64,000 nucleotides of DNA from Streptomyces sp. SA15 (GCF_002291145.1 NZ_NTGE01000073.1:163770-227769), one strand, 5' to 3'; positions 24,848-30,850 are shown, numbered from the stretch's first letter. Program-made: numbers and translations. The notes: generated by a model not told the origin, from the sequence alone.

Positions 24848-24940
24848 ATGACTGACGACGACACCGCCGACCCGCCGTTCTGGCTGTCGCCCCGCCCGTT
24901 CCTCGAACCGGACTGGCCGCCCGACGACGAACCCGCGTGA
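24848..24940 (+). CDS. Very small acidic phage protein
   Basis: A 30-residue open frame from ATG 24848 with an AGGAGG ribosome binding site about 7 bases upstream. The peptide is acidic and rich in Pro/Trp (DDDTADPPFWLSPRPF then LEPDWPPDDEPA). It is the last gene of the rightward late operon; the terminator begins four bases after the stop. The strong ribosome binding site and the fit between the collagen-like gene and the terminator support translation. Function unknown. Confidence 0.55.
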   Translation: MTDDDTADPPFWLSPRPFLEPDWPPDDEPA

Positions 24941-24943
24941 CAG

Positions 24944-24983
24944 ACGCCCCCGTTCCTCTGCCTCGGCAGGGGAACGGGGGCGT
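24944..24983. terminator. Bidirectional terminator closing the late operon
   Basis: ACGCCCCCGTTCC (24944-24956) pairs perfectly with GGAACGGGGGCGT (24971-24983), and the inner CTGCC/GGCAG adds further pairs. It lies between the last rightward late gene and the end of the leftward gene at 24993, so it can serve both. Confidence 0.88.
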
Positions 24984-24992
24984 TCTGGTGTG

Positions 24993-25280
24993 TCAGAAGG
25001 GGGCGTCGCCGTTGCCCTCGACACGGATCCGGAACAGGCCCGCGGGGGAGTCCAGCCAGTCGGAGATGTCCGTCCGGTTAAATGCTCCCTCTGCCCCACC
25101 GATGCGGACGATGCCCTGCTGCAGGTTCATCAGCTCGATCGGCTTGCTCTGGTCGGGGACGCTCAGGGTGCCGCCCCAGATGGTCCGCCCGTTGAGGATC
25201 GTCTTCGTAAGGTCAGCGGCGACATCGAACTCGCGGCCATCTTCCAGGAGGAGGACCGCGGTCCCTCGGTGTGTGCTCAT
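24993..25280 (-). CDS. Hypothetical phage protein
   Basis: A 95-residue leftward protein starting with MSTHRGTAVLLLEDGREFDVAADL. The pattern is a small beta-rich domain: VLLLEDGREF, TILNGRTIWGGTLSV, NLQQGIVRIGGAEGAF and GLFRIRVEGNG. It shares an 'L.DGR.(T)WGG' strand idea with the protein at 2311-2526. No catalytic residues are seen. It is transcribed away from the recombinase gene, towards the shared terminator. Regulatory or accessory function cannot be told. Confidence 0.65.
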   Translation of the reverse strand: MSTHRGTAVLLLEDGREFDVAADLTKTILNGRTIWGGTLSVPDQSKPIELMNLQQGIVRIGGAEGAFNRTDISDWLDSPAGLFRIRVEGNGDAPF

Positions 25281-25394
25281 GCTCGGAGGCTAGCCAGTGC
25301 GTCAAGCGAGGGCTGCCTAACTCCCCCTTGAAGCGCGCCCGGTTGGGCCGAAGCACTCTCGATAACATGCCATACCCAAGGTCGCGACGTGCGC

Positions 25395-25425
25395 TGTTAC
25401 ATCTATGCCCATAGATGTGTATAGT
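25395..25425 (+). promoter_or_regulatory. Promoter with palindromic operator for the recombinase
   Basis: The perfect inverted repeat CATCTATG-CC-CATAGATG lies at 25400-25417. It is followed by a good -10 TATAGT (25420-25425); a weak -35 GTTACA is at 25395-25400. The start would fall at about 25432-25433, exactly at an in-frame ATG, which suggests a leaderless mRNA. A protein bound to the palindrome would block the promoter. Confidence 0.6.
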
Positions 25426-25432
25426 GATGGCC

Positions 25433-26263
25433 ATGGCGACCCCTCGGAACCCTGTCCTCCAACTCGTGTTGGTCCGCCGCGTCTCCACCGCCGGCCAGGC
25501 CGTGGACGGTTACGGCCTCCCTGCACAGGAAGCCGACTGTCGGAGGTGGGCCAAGGCCCAGACAGCCCCGCGCATCCGGATCGTCCACATGGTCACGGAC
25601 GGGGATGGCAAGGGCGGGAAGAGCGGCACGACGCTGCTCGACGAACGCCCGGGCCTGATGGAGGCCGTGGAGTGGATCGCCGAGGGCCAGGCCGACGGCA
25701 TTCTGGCCCCGAACCTCGACCGGCTCGCCCGCGAGCTCACCGTGCAAGAGGCCGTGCTCTCCTACGTGTGGGCCCTGGGCGGCCGGGTGTTCACTGCGGA
25801 CCACGGCGAGCACCTGGAGGACGACGCTTCCGACCCGATGCGCACGGCCATGCGGCAGATGCGCGGCGTGTTCCACCAACTCGACCGCGGGCTCATCATC
25901 AAGCGGCTTACTGAGGGCCGCTCGGCCAAGGGTGAGCGCGGCGGCTACGCCTACGGCGCGCCCCGGTTCGGCCAGCGCGTCGAAGAGGGCGAGCTCACCG
26001 ATGACGAGCGCGAGAACGCCATCGCCGAACAGATGGAACGCTGGCGCGACGAGGAAGGGCTCAGCATCCGCGCCATCTGCGCCCGGGCGAACGAGAAGGG
26101 CCTCCGCAGCAAGCGGGGAGGGAAGTGGCATCCGACCACCGTGCAGCGGCTGCTCTCCCCGGAGGCTCGAGAGAGGGCTCGCCGGCAGTCCGCTAGGGCC
26201 CGCGCCGAGCGCAAGGAACAGCAGCGCCGTGAGCGCGCGGCTCGCCTGCTCGCCCAGCGCTGA
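25433..26263 (+). CDS. Serine recombinase (resolvase/invertase catalytic plus Recombinase domain), short form
   Basis: About 276 residues from ATG 25433; in-frame ATGs at 25415 and 25427 lie over the predicted promoter. The catalytic domain shows LVRRVSTAGQ with the nucleophile Ser near residue 18, GYGLPAQEADCRRW and NLDRLARE with the catalytic Arg. A 'Recombinase' domain follows (KGERGGYAYGAPRFGQ, LSIRAICARANEKGLRSKRGGKWHPTTVQRLL), then a basic coil. Phage large serine integrases are normally 450-600 residues with a zinc ribbon and coiled coil, both missing here. It may be a compact integrase or serve another reaction. It also lies about 5 kb inside the right border. Confidence 0.85.
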   Translation: MATPRNPVLQLVLVRRVSTAGQAVDGYGLPAQEADCRRWAKAQTAPRIRIVHMVTDGDGKGGKSGTTLLDERPGLMEAVEWIAEGQADGILAPNLDRLARELTVQEAVLSYVWALGGRVFTADHGEHLEDDASDPMRTAMRQMRGVFHQLDRGLIIKRLTEGRSAKGERGGYAYGAPRFGQRVEEGELTDDERENAIAEQMERWRDEEGLSIRAICARANEKGLRSKRGGKWHPTTVQRLLSPEARERARRQSARARAERKEQQRRERAARLLAQR

Positions 26264-26287
26264 CACCCCCGTGCCACACTGGCAGCA

Positions 26288-26320
26288 GGCCCGCCTCGCC
26301 ACCCCCGTCGAGGCGGGCCC
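26288..26320 (+). terminator. Terminator after the recombinase
   Basis: GGCCCGCCTCG (26288-26298) pairs with CGAGGCGGGCC (26309-26319) across a 10-nt loop and is followed by CTTGCG. It can also end the leftward gene whose stop is at 26328. Confidence 0.75.
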
Positions 26321-26327
26321 TTGCGTG

Positions 26328-26495
26328 TCAGCGGCTGGTGCGTCTCCAGCAGGCCACGGCTCCGGCGCCGAGGAGTGCGCTGATAACGAGGTCGCCGACG
26401 ATGGAAGCCCCATCGGCGCCCTTGGTGGCGCTCATGAGGCCGCCGATAGTGAGCGCGGTGAGCAGGATGGCGAGCAGCAGCCAGATGAGTTTCAC
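26328..26495 (-). CDS. Small two-pass membrane protein
   Basis: A 55-residue leftward protein from GTG (complement of 26493-26495) with GGGGG just upstream. It has two hydrophobic helices, KLIWLLLAILLTALTIGGLM and SIVGDLVISALLGAGAVACW, separated by a short polar loop (SATKGADGA), and ends in WRRTSR. Such small membrane proteins are common in temperate actinophages; roles in exclusion or lysis are possible but not shown. It ends within the terminator shared with the recombinase. Confidence 0.6.
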   Translation of the reverse strand: MKLIWLLLAILLTALTIGGLMSATKGADGASIVGDLVISALLGAGAVACWRRTSR

Positions 26496-26593
26496 GGTCC
26501 CCCAGGGTGTGTGCAGTGAGGGCGACAACCTAGCGCGCTGGTGGTGGGCCGTGAGGCAGTTCCATTCCCGGATGTTGCATGTCGACAGTCGGA

Positions 26594-26621
26594 CGCCCGC
26601 CCCTTGGTCCAGAGGCGGGCG
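26594..26621 (-). terminator. Hairpin terminator, leftward
   Basis: CGCCCGCC (26594-26601) pairs with GGCGGGCG (26614-26621) over a 12-nt loop. It lies just beyond the stop of the leftward gene at 26633. No U tract. Confidence 0.5.
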
Positions 26622-26632
26622 CGCTCGCGTTC

Positions 26633-26929
26633 TCAGGCAGTCGGGCGTTCCTGTTCCTTCTTCTCGACCCAGAGGTCGCGGACGCTCGTGGTGAGGGTGC
26701 CCTCTTGCTGCTCGTAGTGGGAGAGAGCGAGGCCGAGGCCGAAGAACGTGGGCGCCCATTCGCCGACGAAGATGCCCCACCGGTCGGCGCGGGCGAGGTC
26801 TGCCTGGGGGCCGGGTTCGGCTTTGAGGCTGGTGACCCAGGTGAAGACGGAGAGGCCGATGGAAGCTATGCCTGCCATGTAGGCGTGTTCGCTGCGGATG
26901 CCCATTTCATGCATTCTCTTGATGATCAT
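26633..26929 (-). CDS. Phage membrane protein
   Basis: A 98-residue leftward protein; ATG at 26927-26929 is chosen because GGAG lies 5-8 bases upstream. It starts MIIKRMHEMGIRSEHAYMAG and has a hydrophobic stretch GIASIGLSVFTWVTSLKAEPG, then a second one (GIFVGEWAPTFFGLGLALSHYE), and a charged tail (LWVEKKEQERPTA). Two membrane passes with both ends inside are likely. The pattern recurs in Streptomyces temperate phages next to the integration region, but the function is unknown. Confidence 0.65.
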   Translation of the reverse strand: MIIKRMHEMGIRSEHAYMAGIASIGLSVFTWVTSLKAEPGPQADLARADRWGIFVGEWAPTFFGLGLALSHYEQQEGTLTTSVRDLWVEKKEQERPTA

Positions 26930-27071
26930 TGCGGCTCCGGTGAGGGGTGAGGGGTTGTTTGTCGCCGTGTTCCTCATCCCGCCCCACCTATTCGCACCAT
27001 TCGCCCCGATATGAGCGGTGTGGCGTCGCGTCGTAGGCTGATGCTGCTCGGGGCTATCGCGGAGGTCAGCC

Positions 27072-27944
27072 ATGCCCCGAACCATCTGGTCAGGCGCCAT
27101 CAGCTTCGGTCTCGTGACCGTTCCCATCCGCGTGGCGAGCGCCACGGAGAACCGCAGCATCCAGTTCCACCAGTACCACCTCGCGGACATGGGCCGCGTG
27201 CGGGTGCGGAAGGTGTGCGAACTGGAGGACCGCGAAGTGTCGCAGGGGGAGATCGGCAAGGGCTACGAGTGGTCGAAGGACCAGGTCGTCCCCATCAGTG
27301 ACGCCGAGTTGCGGGAGCTTCCGCTGCCGACAGCGAAGGCGATCGAGATCCAGGCGTTCGTGCCGCTCGACTCAATCGACCCGATCCAGATCGCCGAGGG
27401 CTACTACCTGGTGCCGGACGGGCAGGTGGCGGCGAAGCCGTACAAGCTGCTCACGCAGGCGCTGGGCAGGTCGTCGAAGGTCGCCGTGGCGAAGTACGCG
27501 TGGAGCGGGCGCGAGCGGCTCGGCCTGCTGCGGGTGCGTGACGACGTCATCGTCCTGCATGCGATGCGCTGGCCCGACGAAATCCGCGACCCCGCCGAGC
27601 TCCTGCCGCCCCCGGTCGAGCTGTCCGACGACGAGATCGAGGGGGCGCTCGCCCTCATGGACAGCATGAGCCGTGACGACCTCGACGACCCGGAGTTCCG
27701 CGACACCTACACCGAGGCCCTCGCGAAGGTCATCGAAGCGAAACGCGAAGACCGCGAACTGCCCGAGGTGCCCGAGCCGGCCAAACAGCCGGGCCAGCTG
27801 GTCGACCTGATGTCCGCCCTGCAGGAGTCGGTAAAAGAAGCCAAGGCGTCCCGCGGCGAGGACACCGAAGTGCAGGTGCCGAAGAAGACGGCCGCCAAGA
27901 AGACCGCGGCGAAGAAGGCGGTCCGGAAGTTTCGCAGCTCCTAG
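27072..27944 (+). CDS. ku: Ku protein, phage-borne (non-homologous end joining)
   Basis: 290 residues. The bacterial Ku core is complete: RTIWSGAISFGLVTVPIRV at the start, SIQFHQYHLADMGRVRVRKVCE, EIGKGYEWSKDQVVPISDAEL, IEIQAFVPLDSIDPI, YYLVPDGQVAAKPYKLL and LHAMRWPDEIRDP. The C-terminus has a Lys/Ala tail (KKTAAKKTAAKKAVRKF) typical of actinobacterial Ku, which binds DNA ends. It forms a ring on double-strand ends and recruits ligase D. No ligase gene is in the window, so it would use the host enzyme. A Ku encoded by a cos-type phage could help circularise incoming DNA, as reported for mycobacteriophage Ku proteins. Converges on the DUF6233 gene with a 4-bp overlap. Confidence 0.93.
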   Translation: MPRTIWSGAISFGLVTVPIRVASATENRSIQFHQYHLADMGRVRVRKVCELEDREVSQGEIGKGYEWSKDQVVPISDAELRELPLPTAKAIEIQAFVPLDSIDPIQIAEGYYLVPDGQVAAKPYKLLTQALGRSSKVAVAKYAWSGRERLGLLRVRDDVIVLHAMRWPDEIRDPAELLPPPVELSDDEIEGALALMDSMSRDDLDDPEFRDTYTEALAKVIEAKREDRELPEVPEPAKQPGQLVDLMSALQESVKEAKASRGEDTEVQVPKKTAAKKTAAKKAVRKFRSS

Positions 27945-28264
27945 CCGTCGATCCCCAGCGCCTTGCCTGGCGCGCAGAATTCGCAGGCAGCGATGTGCTC
28001 TGGGTCCTTCGTGAGGCCGATGCGGGCGGCGTCTGCCTCGACGGGGCTGGTTTTGCGGTCTGCCATGGTGCAGCCGGCGAGGTGGATGAGGGCTGGCGCC
28101 GGGTGCTTGGGGTGTTGTTTGGGTTCGATGACGTAGCTGGCGGGCGGGGTGGCTGCGGTTTCGAGGTCGCGGATTTTCCGTCGGGTGTCGTGTAGCTGCC
28201 AGTCGAGCCATTCCTCGAGGGCGCGGAGTTTGGCGAGGCGCTCGGCGCGAGGCAGGTCGGACAT
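27941..28264 (-). CDS. DUF6233 family protein
   Basis: A 107-residue leftward protein. The order is an N-terminal helix (DLPRAERLAKLRALEEWLDWQLHDTRRKIRDLE), a short Pro-rich link, YVIEPKQHPKHPAPALIHLAG and a C-terminal block with CTMADRKTSPVEADAAR and HIAACEFCAPGKALG. This is the layout of the Streptomyces DUF6233 family, which is spread widely in mobile elements and whose function is unknown. The Cys/His pattern (C..., CEFC) could bind zinc. It overlaps the Ku stop by four bases in convergent orientation and diverges from the gene at 28310. Confidence 0.75.
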   Translation of the reverse strand: MSDLPRAERLAKLRALEEWLDWQLHDTRRKIRDLETAATPPASYVIEPKQHPKHPAPALIHLAGCTMADRKTSPVEADAARIGLTKDPEHIAACEFCAPGKALGIDG

Positions 28265-28309
28265 GCGTTCGATTGTAGGCGGGACGCGGCCGCCTGCCAT
28301 CCTGGGGGC

Positions 28310-28507
28310 GTGACCGACTCGGAGCGCTTCCACCTCACCCTGACCGCCGCCGGCCGTCCGGTGGCGCACGGCTGGTGGGGGAGTGAAGCCGTGGCGCGCG
28401 ACAAGTTCACCACCTGGGTCGGCGACTGGGGCAAGCCGGGCGCCCGCATCACCCTCGTCGACGAGGAGACCGGCGAGACGTTGACGACCTGGCCGGACGA
28501 GAGCTGA
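28310..28507 (+). CDS. Small hypothetical phage protein
   Basis: A 65-residue protein from GTG 28310, divergent from the DUF6233 gene. The peptide (FHLTLTAAGRPVAHGWWGSE, ARDKFTTWVGDWGKPGARI, TLVDEETGETLTTWPDES) is a compact beta-alpha-beta domain typical of small host-takeover or accessory proteins in Streptomyces elements. It has a hydrophobic Trp-rich face. No catalytic or metal motif is visible and the family is not recognised. The downstream small gene is 20 bp away in the same direction. Confidence 0.6.
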   Translation: MTDSERFHLTLTAAGRPVAHGWWGSEAVARDKFTTWVGDWGKPGARITLVDEETGETLTTWPDES

Positions 28508-28527
28508 TCTCTGCCATGCTGGGGATC

Positions 28528-28701
28528 ATGGCCCACCGCACGTACCCGGATCGTGTCCGCGCGCTGCGGCAGATCATGCGCAGGCACCGCAACGAGCTGC
28601 CGCCCGAGCTGCTGCCGGCCGCGCGCACGCCGGACTCGGCGTTCGTCGTCGAGAAGGTCCTGTCCACGCGGCGCCCCGGCGTTGTCGGTGGCGACTCGTA
28701 G
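28528..28701 (+). CDS. Small hypothetical phage protein
   Basis: A 57-residue basic protein. ATG 28528 is preferred to ATG 28516 since GGGG lies just before it. The sequence AHRTYPDRVRALRQIMRRHRNELPPELLPA forms an amphipathic Arg-rich helix pair, followed by DSAFVVEKVLSTRRPGVVGG. It may bind nucleic acid, judged only by charge. It sits between the small gene at 28310 and a leader-like hairpin region. Confidence 0.5.
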   Translation: MAHRTYPDRVRALRQIMRRHRNELPPELLPAARTPDSAFVVEKVLSTRRPGVVGGDS

Positions 28702-28757
28702 CATGGTCAGATCCGATGCAGGCAGCATGAGTCGCCAAGTCGGGTTTGCTGTTGCTG

Positions 28758-28809
28758 GCGCCTCGCCCGAGCGTGGAACCCCGGGCGAGGCCGCAACCTG
28801 GGAGGCGCC
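28758..28809 (+). promoter_or_regulatory. Two mutually exclusive RNA hairpins before a tiny membrane-protein gene
   Basis: GCCTCGCCCG (28760-28769) can pair with CGGGCGAGGC (28782-28791). Alternatively GGCGCCTC (28758-28765) can pair with GAGGCGCC (28802-28809), which hides the GGAGG ribosome binding site (28801-28805) of the gene at 28810. The two structures share bases and exclude each other. Confidence 0.4.
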
Positions 28810-28905
28810 GTGAGGTACTTCGTGGGCGGCGCTGTGGCGGGTCTTGCGCTTGGCGGGGCGCTGATGTTCGCCTTCGGTTACTGGGCGGGACAGTTGTTCC
28901 TCTAG
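28810..28905 (+). CDS. 31-residue single-pass membrane protein
   Basis: From GTG 28810 with a perfect GGAGG at 28801-28805. The product is almost entirely one membrane helix (MRYFVGGAVAGLALGGALMF, then AFGYWAGQLFL). Glycine zipper spacing (GxxxGxxxG) suggests self-association. The stop overlaps the end of the convergent gene at 28902. Small membrane proteins of this type are found in many prophages. Function unknown. Confidence 0.55.
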   Translation: MRYFVGGAVAGLALGGALMFAFGYWAGQLFL

Positions 28906-29126
28906 CCCTCCGCGTGCCTGACGGCCTTCTTCACGGCCATCTCGACGTCCACGCGCGGCTTCCCCTCGGCTTCTGCGTGCTTGGTGACGGCCGTCTGAAA
29001 GATGCCAGCCGCCTCCCGCCACGCCTCCCACTGCTCGTCGTAGTCGACGTCGGGGTGGGCGAGGCGGGCGCGTGCGTCCTCGGCTGCCTGTTCCAGCTTC
29101 ACGAGATCTTCGAAGGTGTGTGCCAC
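28902..29126 (-). CDS. Small helical phage protein
   Basis: A 74-residue leftward protein beginning MAHTFEDLVKLEQAAEDARA. It is an all-helical, charged protein (RLAHPDVDYDEQWEAWREAA, FQTAVTKHAEAEG, VDVEMAVKKAVRHAEG) of the type often seen as small accessory proteins in Streptomyces phages. It could form a helical hairpin or dimer. No motif is recognised. Its stop overlaps the opposing tiny membrane-protein gene by four bases. Confidence 0.6.
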   Translation of the reverse strand: MAHTFEDLVKLEQAAEDARARLAHPDVDYDEQWEAWREAAGIFQTAVTKHAEAEGKPRVDVEMAVKKAVRHAEG

Positions 29127-29301
29127 GGCGGGATCTTACGTGGCGGCCGTATCCTCACCTGTAGGGGCGTCCCGTGCGTGACTGGCCAGTGCGCGCCCTC
29201 AAGAGCAGGGGACTGGGGTCCCGGCGGCGGCCAGGCTTGAACGATCAGAGCTGTACTGCGCCCACCCCTTGTAGCCGTCCGACGGCGGGACCCGGACGGC
29301 A

Positions 29302-29481
29302 CTACGCCGCTGTGGTGACGTCCCCGCGTTCCACCCGGTCCAGCTCCGCCAGTAGCCGGTGATACTCCTCCCGCTGCTCATCCGTCAGCCGCGCATCCCG
29401 ATGCGGGAACAGGGCGCGGATGGCATCGTTTAGCTCCGCAGCAGACCGCGCGGAACCACGGTGAGACGGAGTCGGAGGCAT
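29302..29481 (-). CDS. Small charged helical protein
   Basis: A 59-residue leftward protein from ATG (complement of 29479-29481). The reading is coherent: a polar start (PPTPSHRGSARSAAELND), then AIRALFPHRDARLTDEQREE and YHRLLAELDRVERGD, which are two amphipathic helices with typical Streptomyces third-base usage. It lies between the gene at 28902 and the GntR-type regulator, both leftward, 33 bp after the regulator. It is likely in one transcript with it. Function unknown. Confidence 0.6.
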   Translation of the reverse strand: MPPTPSHRGSARSAAELNDAIRALFPHRDARLTDEQREEYHRLLAELDRVERGDVTTAA

Positions 29482-29514
29482 GCCCCGATCCTAGTCGCGG
29501 GGTCGGACAGCGGG

Positions 29515-29760
29515 CTACGAGCTGGGCGGCTGGGGCAGTTCCGTGACGAACGTGCCGATGCCCGGCTGCATGTAGGCGAGCCCCGCCTTGCGTAGTTCCG
29601 TCAACACGCGTTTCGCGGTCACCTGGCTGATCCCGAACTCGCCGCAGATGCCCATGGCGGAGGGGAGCCTTCCCCCAGGTGCGTAGGTGCCGTCGAGGAT
29701 GCGCTCCGACATCACGGCGTAGACCTGCTTCCAGCGCGGTACCTCCGGCTCCCACTTCAT
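29515..29760 (-). CDS. GntR-family winged-helix regulator, short form
   Basis: 81 residues from ATG (complement of 29758-29760). The whole protein is a GntR-type DNA-binding domain: WKQVYAVMSERILDGTYAPG, RLPSAMGICGEFGISQVTAKRVLTELRKAG, then the wing LAYMQPGIGTFV. No effector-binding domain follows, so it is a bare DNA-binding module, as in the KorSA-type repressors of Streptomyces elements. Three tandem 9-bp repeats lie 47-73 bp upstream of its start and may be its operator. It would control phage maintenance or transfer genes; the target is inferred. Confidence 0.85.
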   Translation of the reverse strand: MKWEPEVPRWKQVYAVMSERILDGTYAPGGRLPSAMGICGEFGISQVTAKRVLTELRKAGLAYMQPGIGTFVTELPQPPSS

Positions 29761-29806
29761 GATCGAGAAGCTAGGTGGACCTACCCCGCCAGGCGAGACG
29801 AGCCGA

Positions 29807-29833
29807 CCTATACGGCCTATACCGCCTATCCCA
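29807..29833. repeat. Three tandem 9-bp repeats (CCTATACGG-like)
   Basis: CCTATACGG (29807-29815), CCTATACCG (29816-29824) and CCTATCCCA (29825-29833) are perfectly abutted. They lie between the GntR-type gene and the rightward gene at 29919, the usual place of an operator for a divergent pair. Confidence 0.7.
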
Positions 29834-29918
29834 CAGGGGTATCGTGAAATTGCACGCAGGACCCCCGCGACCGAGGGCACGGCCCGGGGGCATGGACGAC
29901 ACTGACCGGAGCGCCGCC

Positions 29919-30104
29919 ATGGACGAGCCTACGGACCCTGGCCCCGACCGCCAGACCGCACTGCCGGAACCCGCCTGCCCGTGCGGCAGCGCAGAGCATC
30001 AGCCCCTCCGCATCGGCGAGAAGCTCTCACCCAGCGGCGGAGGCATAGGCGGCGTCTACGTATGCCCCGCCGAAACCACCCTCGGCCTCCGAGGCGTCCT
30101 GTGA
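29919..30104 (+). CDS. Small Cys-containing phage protein
   Basis: 61 residues from ATG 29919 (GGAG at 29908-29911); ATG 29892 in the same frame is an alternative behind GGGGG. It has a ACPCGSAEHQPLRIGEK motif and a later VYVCPAETT, so three or four Cys/His that could bind zinc. The rest is Pro/Gly-rich. It is divergent from the GntR-type gene and overlaps the next gene by four bases (GTGA), a coupled pair of Cys-rich small proteins. Function unknown. Confidence 0.55.
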   Translation: MDEPTDPGPDRQTALPEPACPCGSAEHQPLRIGEKLSPSGGGIGGVYVCPAETTLGLRGVL

Positions 30105-30280
30105 ACGGCTGGCGAGACGCCGACAGCGAAGACGAGCGCATCGCGCCCGCCTGCCGCCTCGGCGAATGCGGCCACTGCTCCGGCAACATCGACCTCAAGT
30201 CAGGACCCGGGCCGGCCGTGCCGCTCCTGCGGTGCGCGCACGTCTGCCACGGCGGGAGGGTGCTGGTACGGCATGCCTAA
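30101..30280 (+). CDS. Small Cys-rich phage protein
   Basis: 59 residues from GTG 30101, overlapping the previous stop. It holds two Cys/His clusters, ACRLGECGHCSGNIDL and LLRCAHVCHGG, spaced like a zinc-binding treble clef. This form, with a C-x5-C-x2-C pair and a later CxxxCH, is seen in small proteins of Streptomyces mobile elements. It is the last rightward gene before the XRE regulator. A DNA- or protein-binding role is plausible but not shown. Confidence 0.55.
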   Translation: MNGWRDADSEDERIAPACRLGECGHCSGNIDLKSGPGPAVPLLRCAHVCHGGRVLVRHA

Positions 30281-30430
30281 GCCTTGGGCAGACCTTGCGC
30301 GGGTGGCTACATATTCACGAGGGGTGCACAGCATCCACGCAGATATATGCAGCAGGCGTGCTATCCGCGCGGGTACTCGTGCTGTTGACTCGGATCACGT
30401 AGCCCCGACCAGGCTTCGCCCGAAGGACGC

Positions 30431-30670
30431 TCAACCGCGAAGGAGGTCGGTGACGTGCACACCCAGCACGCGGGCAATCTTCAGCAACGTCGACACACGC
30501 GCGTCTGCGGCGCCGGCCTCGATCTCCTGGTAGGTGGAGCGGGCGACGCGGGCCGCCAGGAATACGGTCTCTTGGGTCATGTCCTGACGCAGCCGTGTGA
30601 CGCGGATGCGGTCGCCGATGGCGCGGCGCTCGGCGATGAGCCAGTCGTCGTCATCGGGCAGGTGCGGCAC
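30431..30670 (-). CDS. XRE-family (HTH_3) repressor-like regulator
   Basis: A 79-residue leftward protein. After an acidic start (MPHLPDDDDWLIAERRAIGD) comes a full Cro/cI-type helix-turn-helix: RIRVTRLRQDMTQETVFLAARVARSTYQEIEAGAADARVSTLLKIARVLGVHV. It has no peptidase or oligomerisation domain. It is the outermost recognisable phage gene and has its own promoter region with an inverted repeat and, 165 bp upstream, a LexA-type box, so it may control lysogeny. It could also be an antitoxin-like regulator; no toxin partner is visible. Confidence 0.85.
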   Translation of the reverse strand: MPHLPDDDDWLIAERRAIGDRIRVTRLRQDMTQETVFLAARVARSTYQEIEAGAADARVSTLLKIARVLGVHVTDLLRG

Positions 30671-30694
30671 TCGACAAACGCTCTGACGAAGATC

Positions 30695-30726
30695 ATCATA
30701 AGTCAGCCCGGTTTACCGGGCCTTTT
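30695..30726 (-). promoter_or_regulatory. Promoter region of the XRE gene with 16-bp palindrome
   Basis: A leftward -10 TATGAT lies at 30695-30700 (ATCATA on the + strand). Just upstream, GCCCGG-TTTA-CCGGGC (30706-30721) is a perfect inverted repeat followed by CTTTT on the + strand. It may be the autoregulatory operator of the XRE protein or a rightward terminator. Confidence 0.5.
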
Positions 30727-30834
30727 GTGATCTTGTGACGCCGACGAAACGTTACTGCGCACCCCACTGCCATCCCCCACCCGGCACGCCCTGCGGACTG
30801 GCATATGCCGCAGGGCGCCGGGTAATGTCCCCAA

Positions 30835-30850
30835 TCGAACATGTGTTCAC
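30835..30850. promoter_or_regulatory. LexA (SOS) box
   Basis: TCGAAC-ATGT-GTTCAC matches the actinobacterial SOS box consensus (CGAAC, 4 bases, GTTCG) with one mismatch on the right. An adjoining inverted repeat GTTCAC-N8-GTGAAC begins at 30845. It lies between the XRE regulator and the right border of the prophage. Confidence 0.6.

Larger units (their letters stand above)
1..30800. mobile_element. Siphovirus-type prophage (left end outside window, right border approximate)
   Basis: A full late module in canonical order is present: terminases, portal, protease, capsid, connectors, tail tube, frameshifted chaperones, tape measure, tail tip, endolysin and holin. It is followed by a recombinase, Ku and small regulators. 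All structural genes read rightward with gaps of a few bases. Right of about 30.8 kb the genes become ordinary Streptomyces chromosomal families, so the border lies between the XRE regulator (ends 30670) and the HAD gene (31302). No att direct repeat can be recognised because the left end is missing. No late gene shows an obvious frameshift, so the element looks intact where visible. Confidence 0.88.

Noticed and set aside
29127..29301. Possible tRNA or attachment core
   Set aside because: A GTTCAAG-like T-loop was noticed but no acceptor stem or anticodon arm can be folded.
30273..30533. Rightward frame of 86 codons overlapping the XRE gene
   Set aside because: It runs through the XRE gene in antisense and its peptide shows no domain; third-base usage follows the XRE gene.
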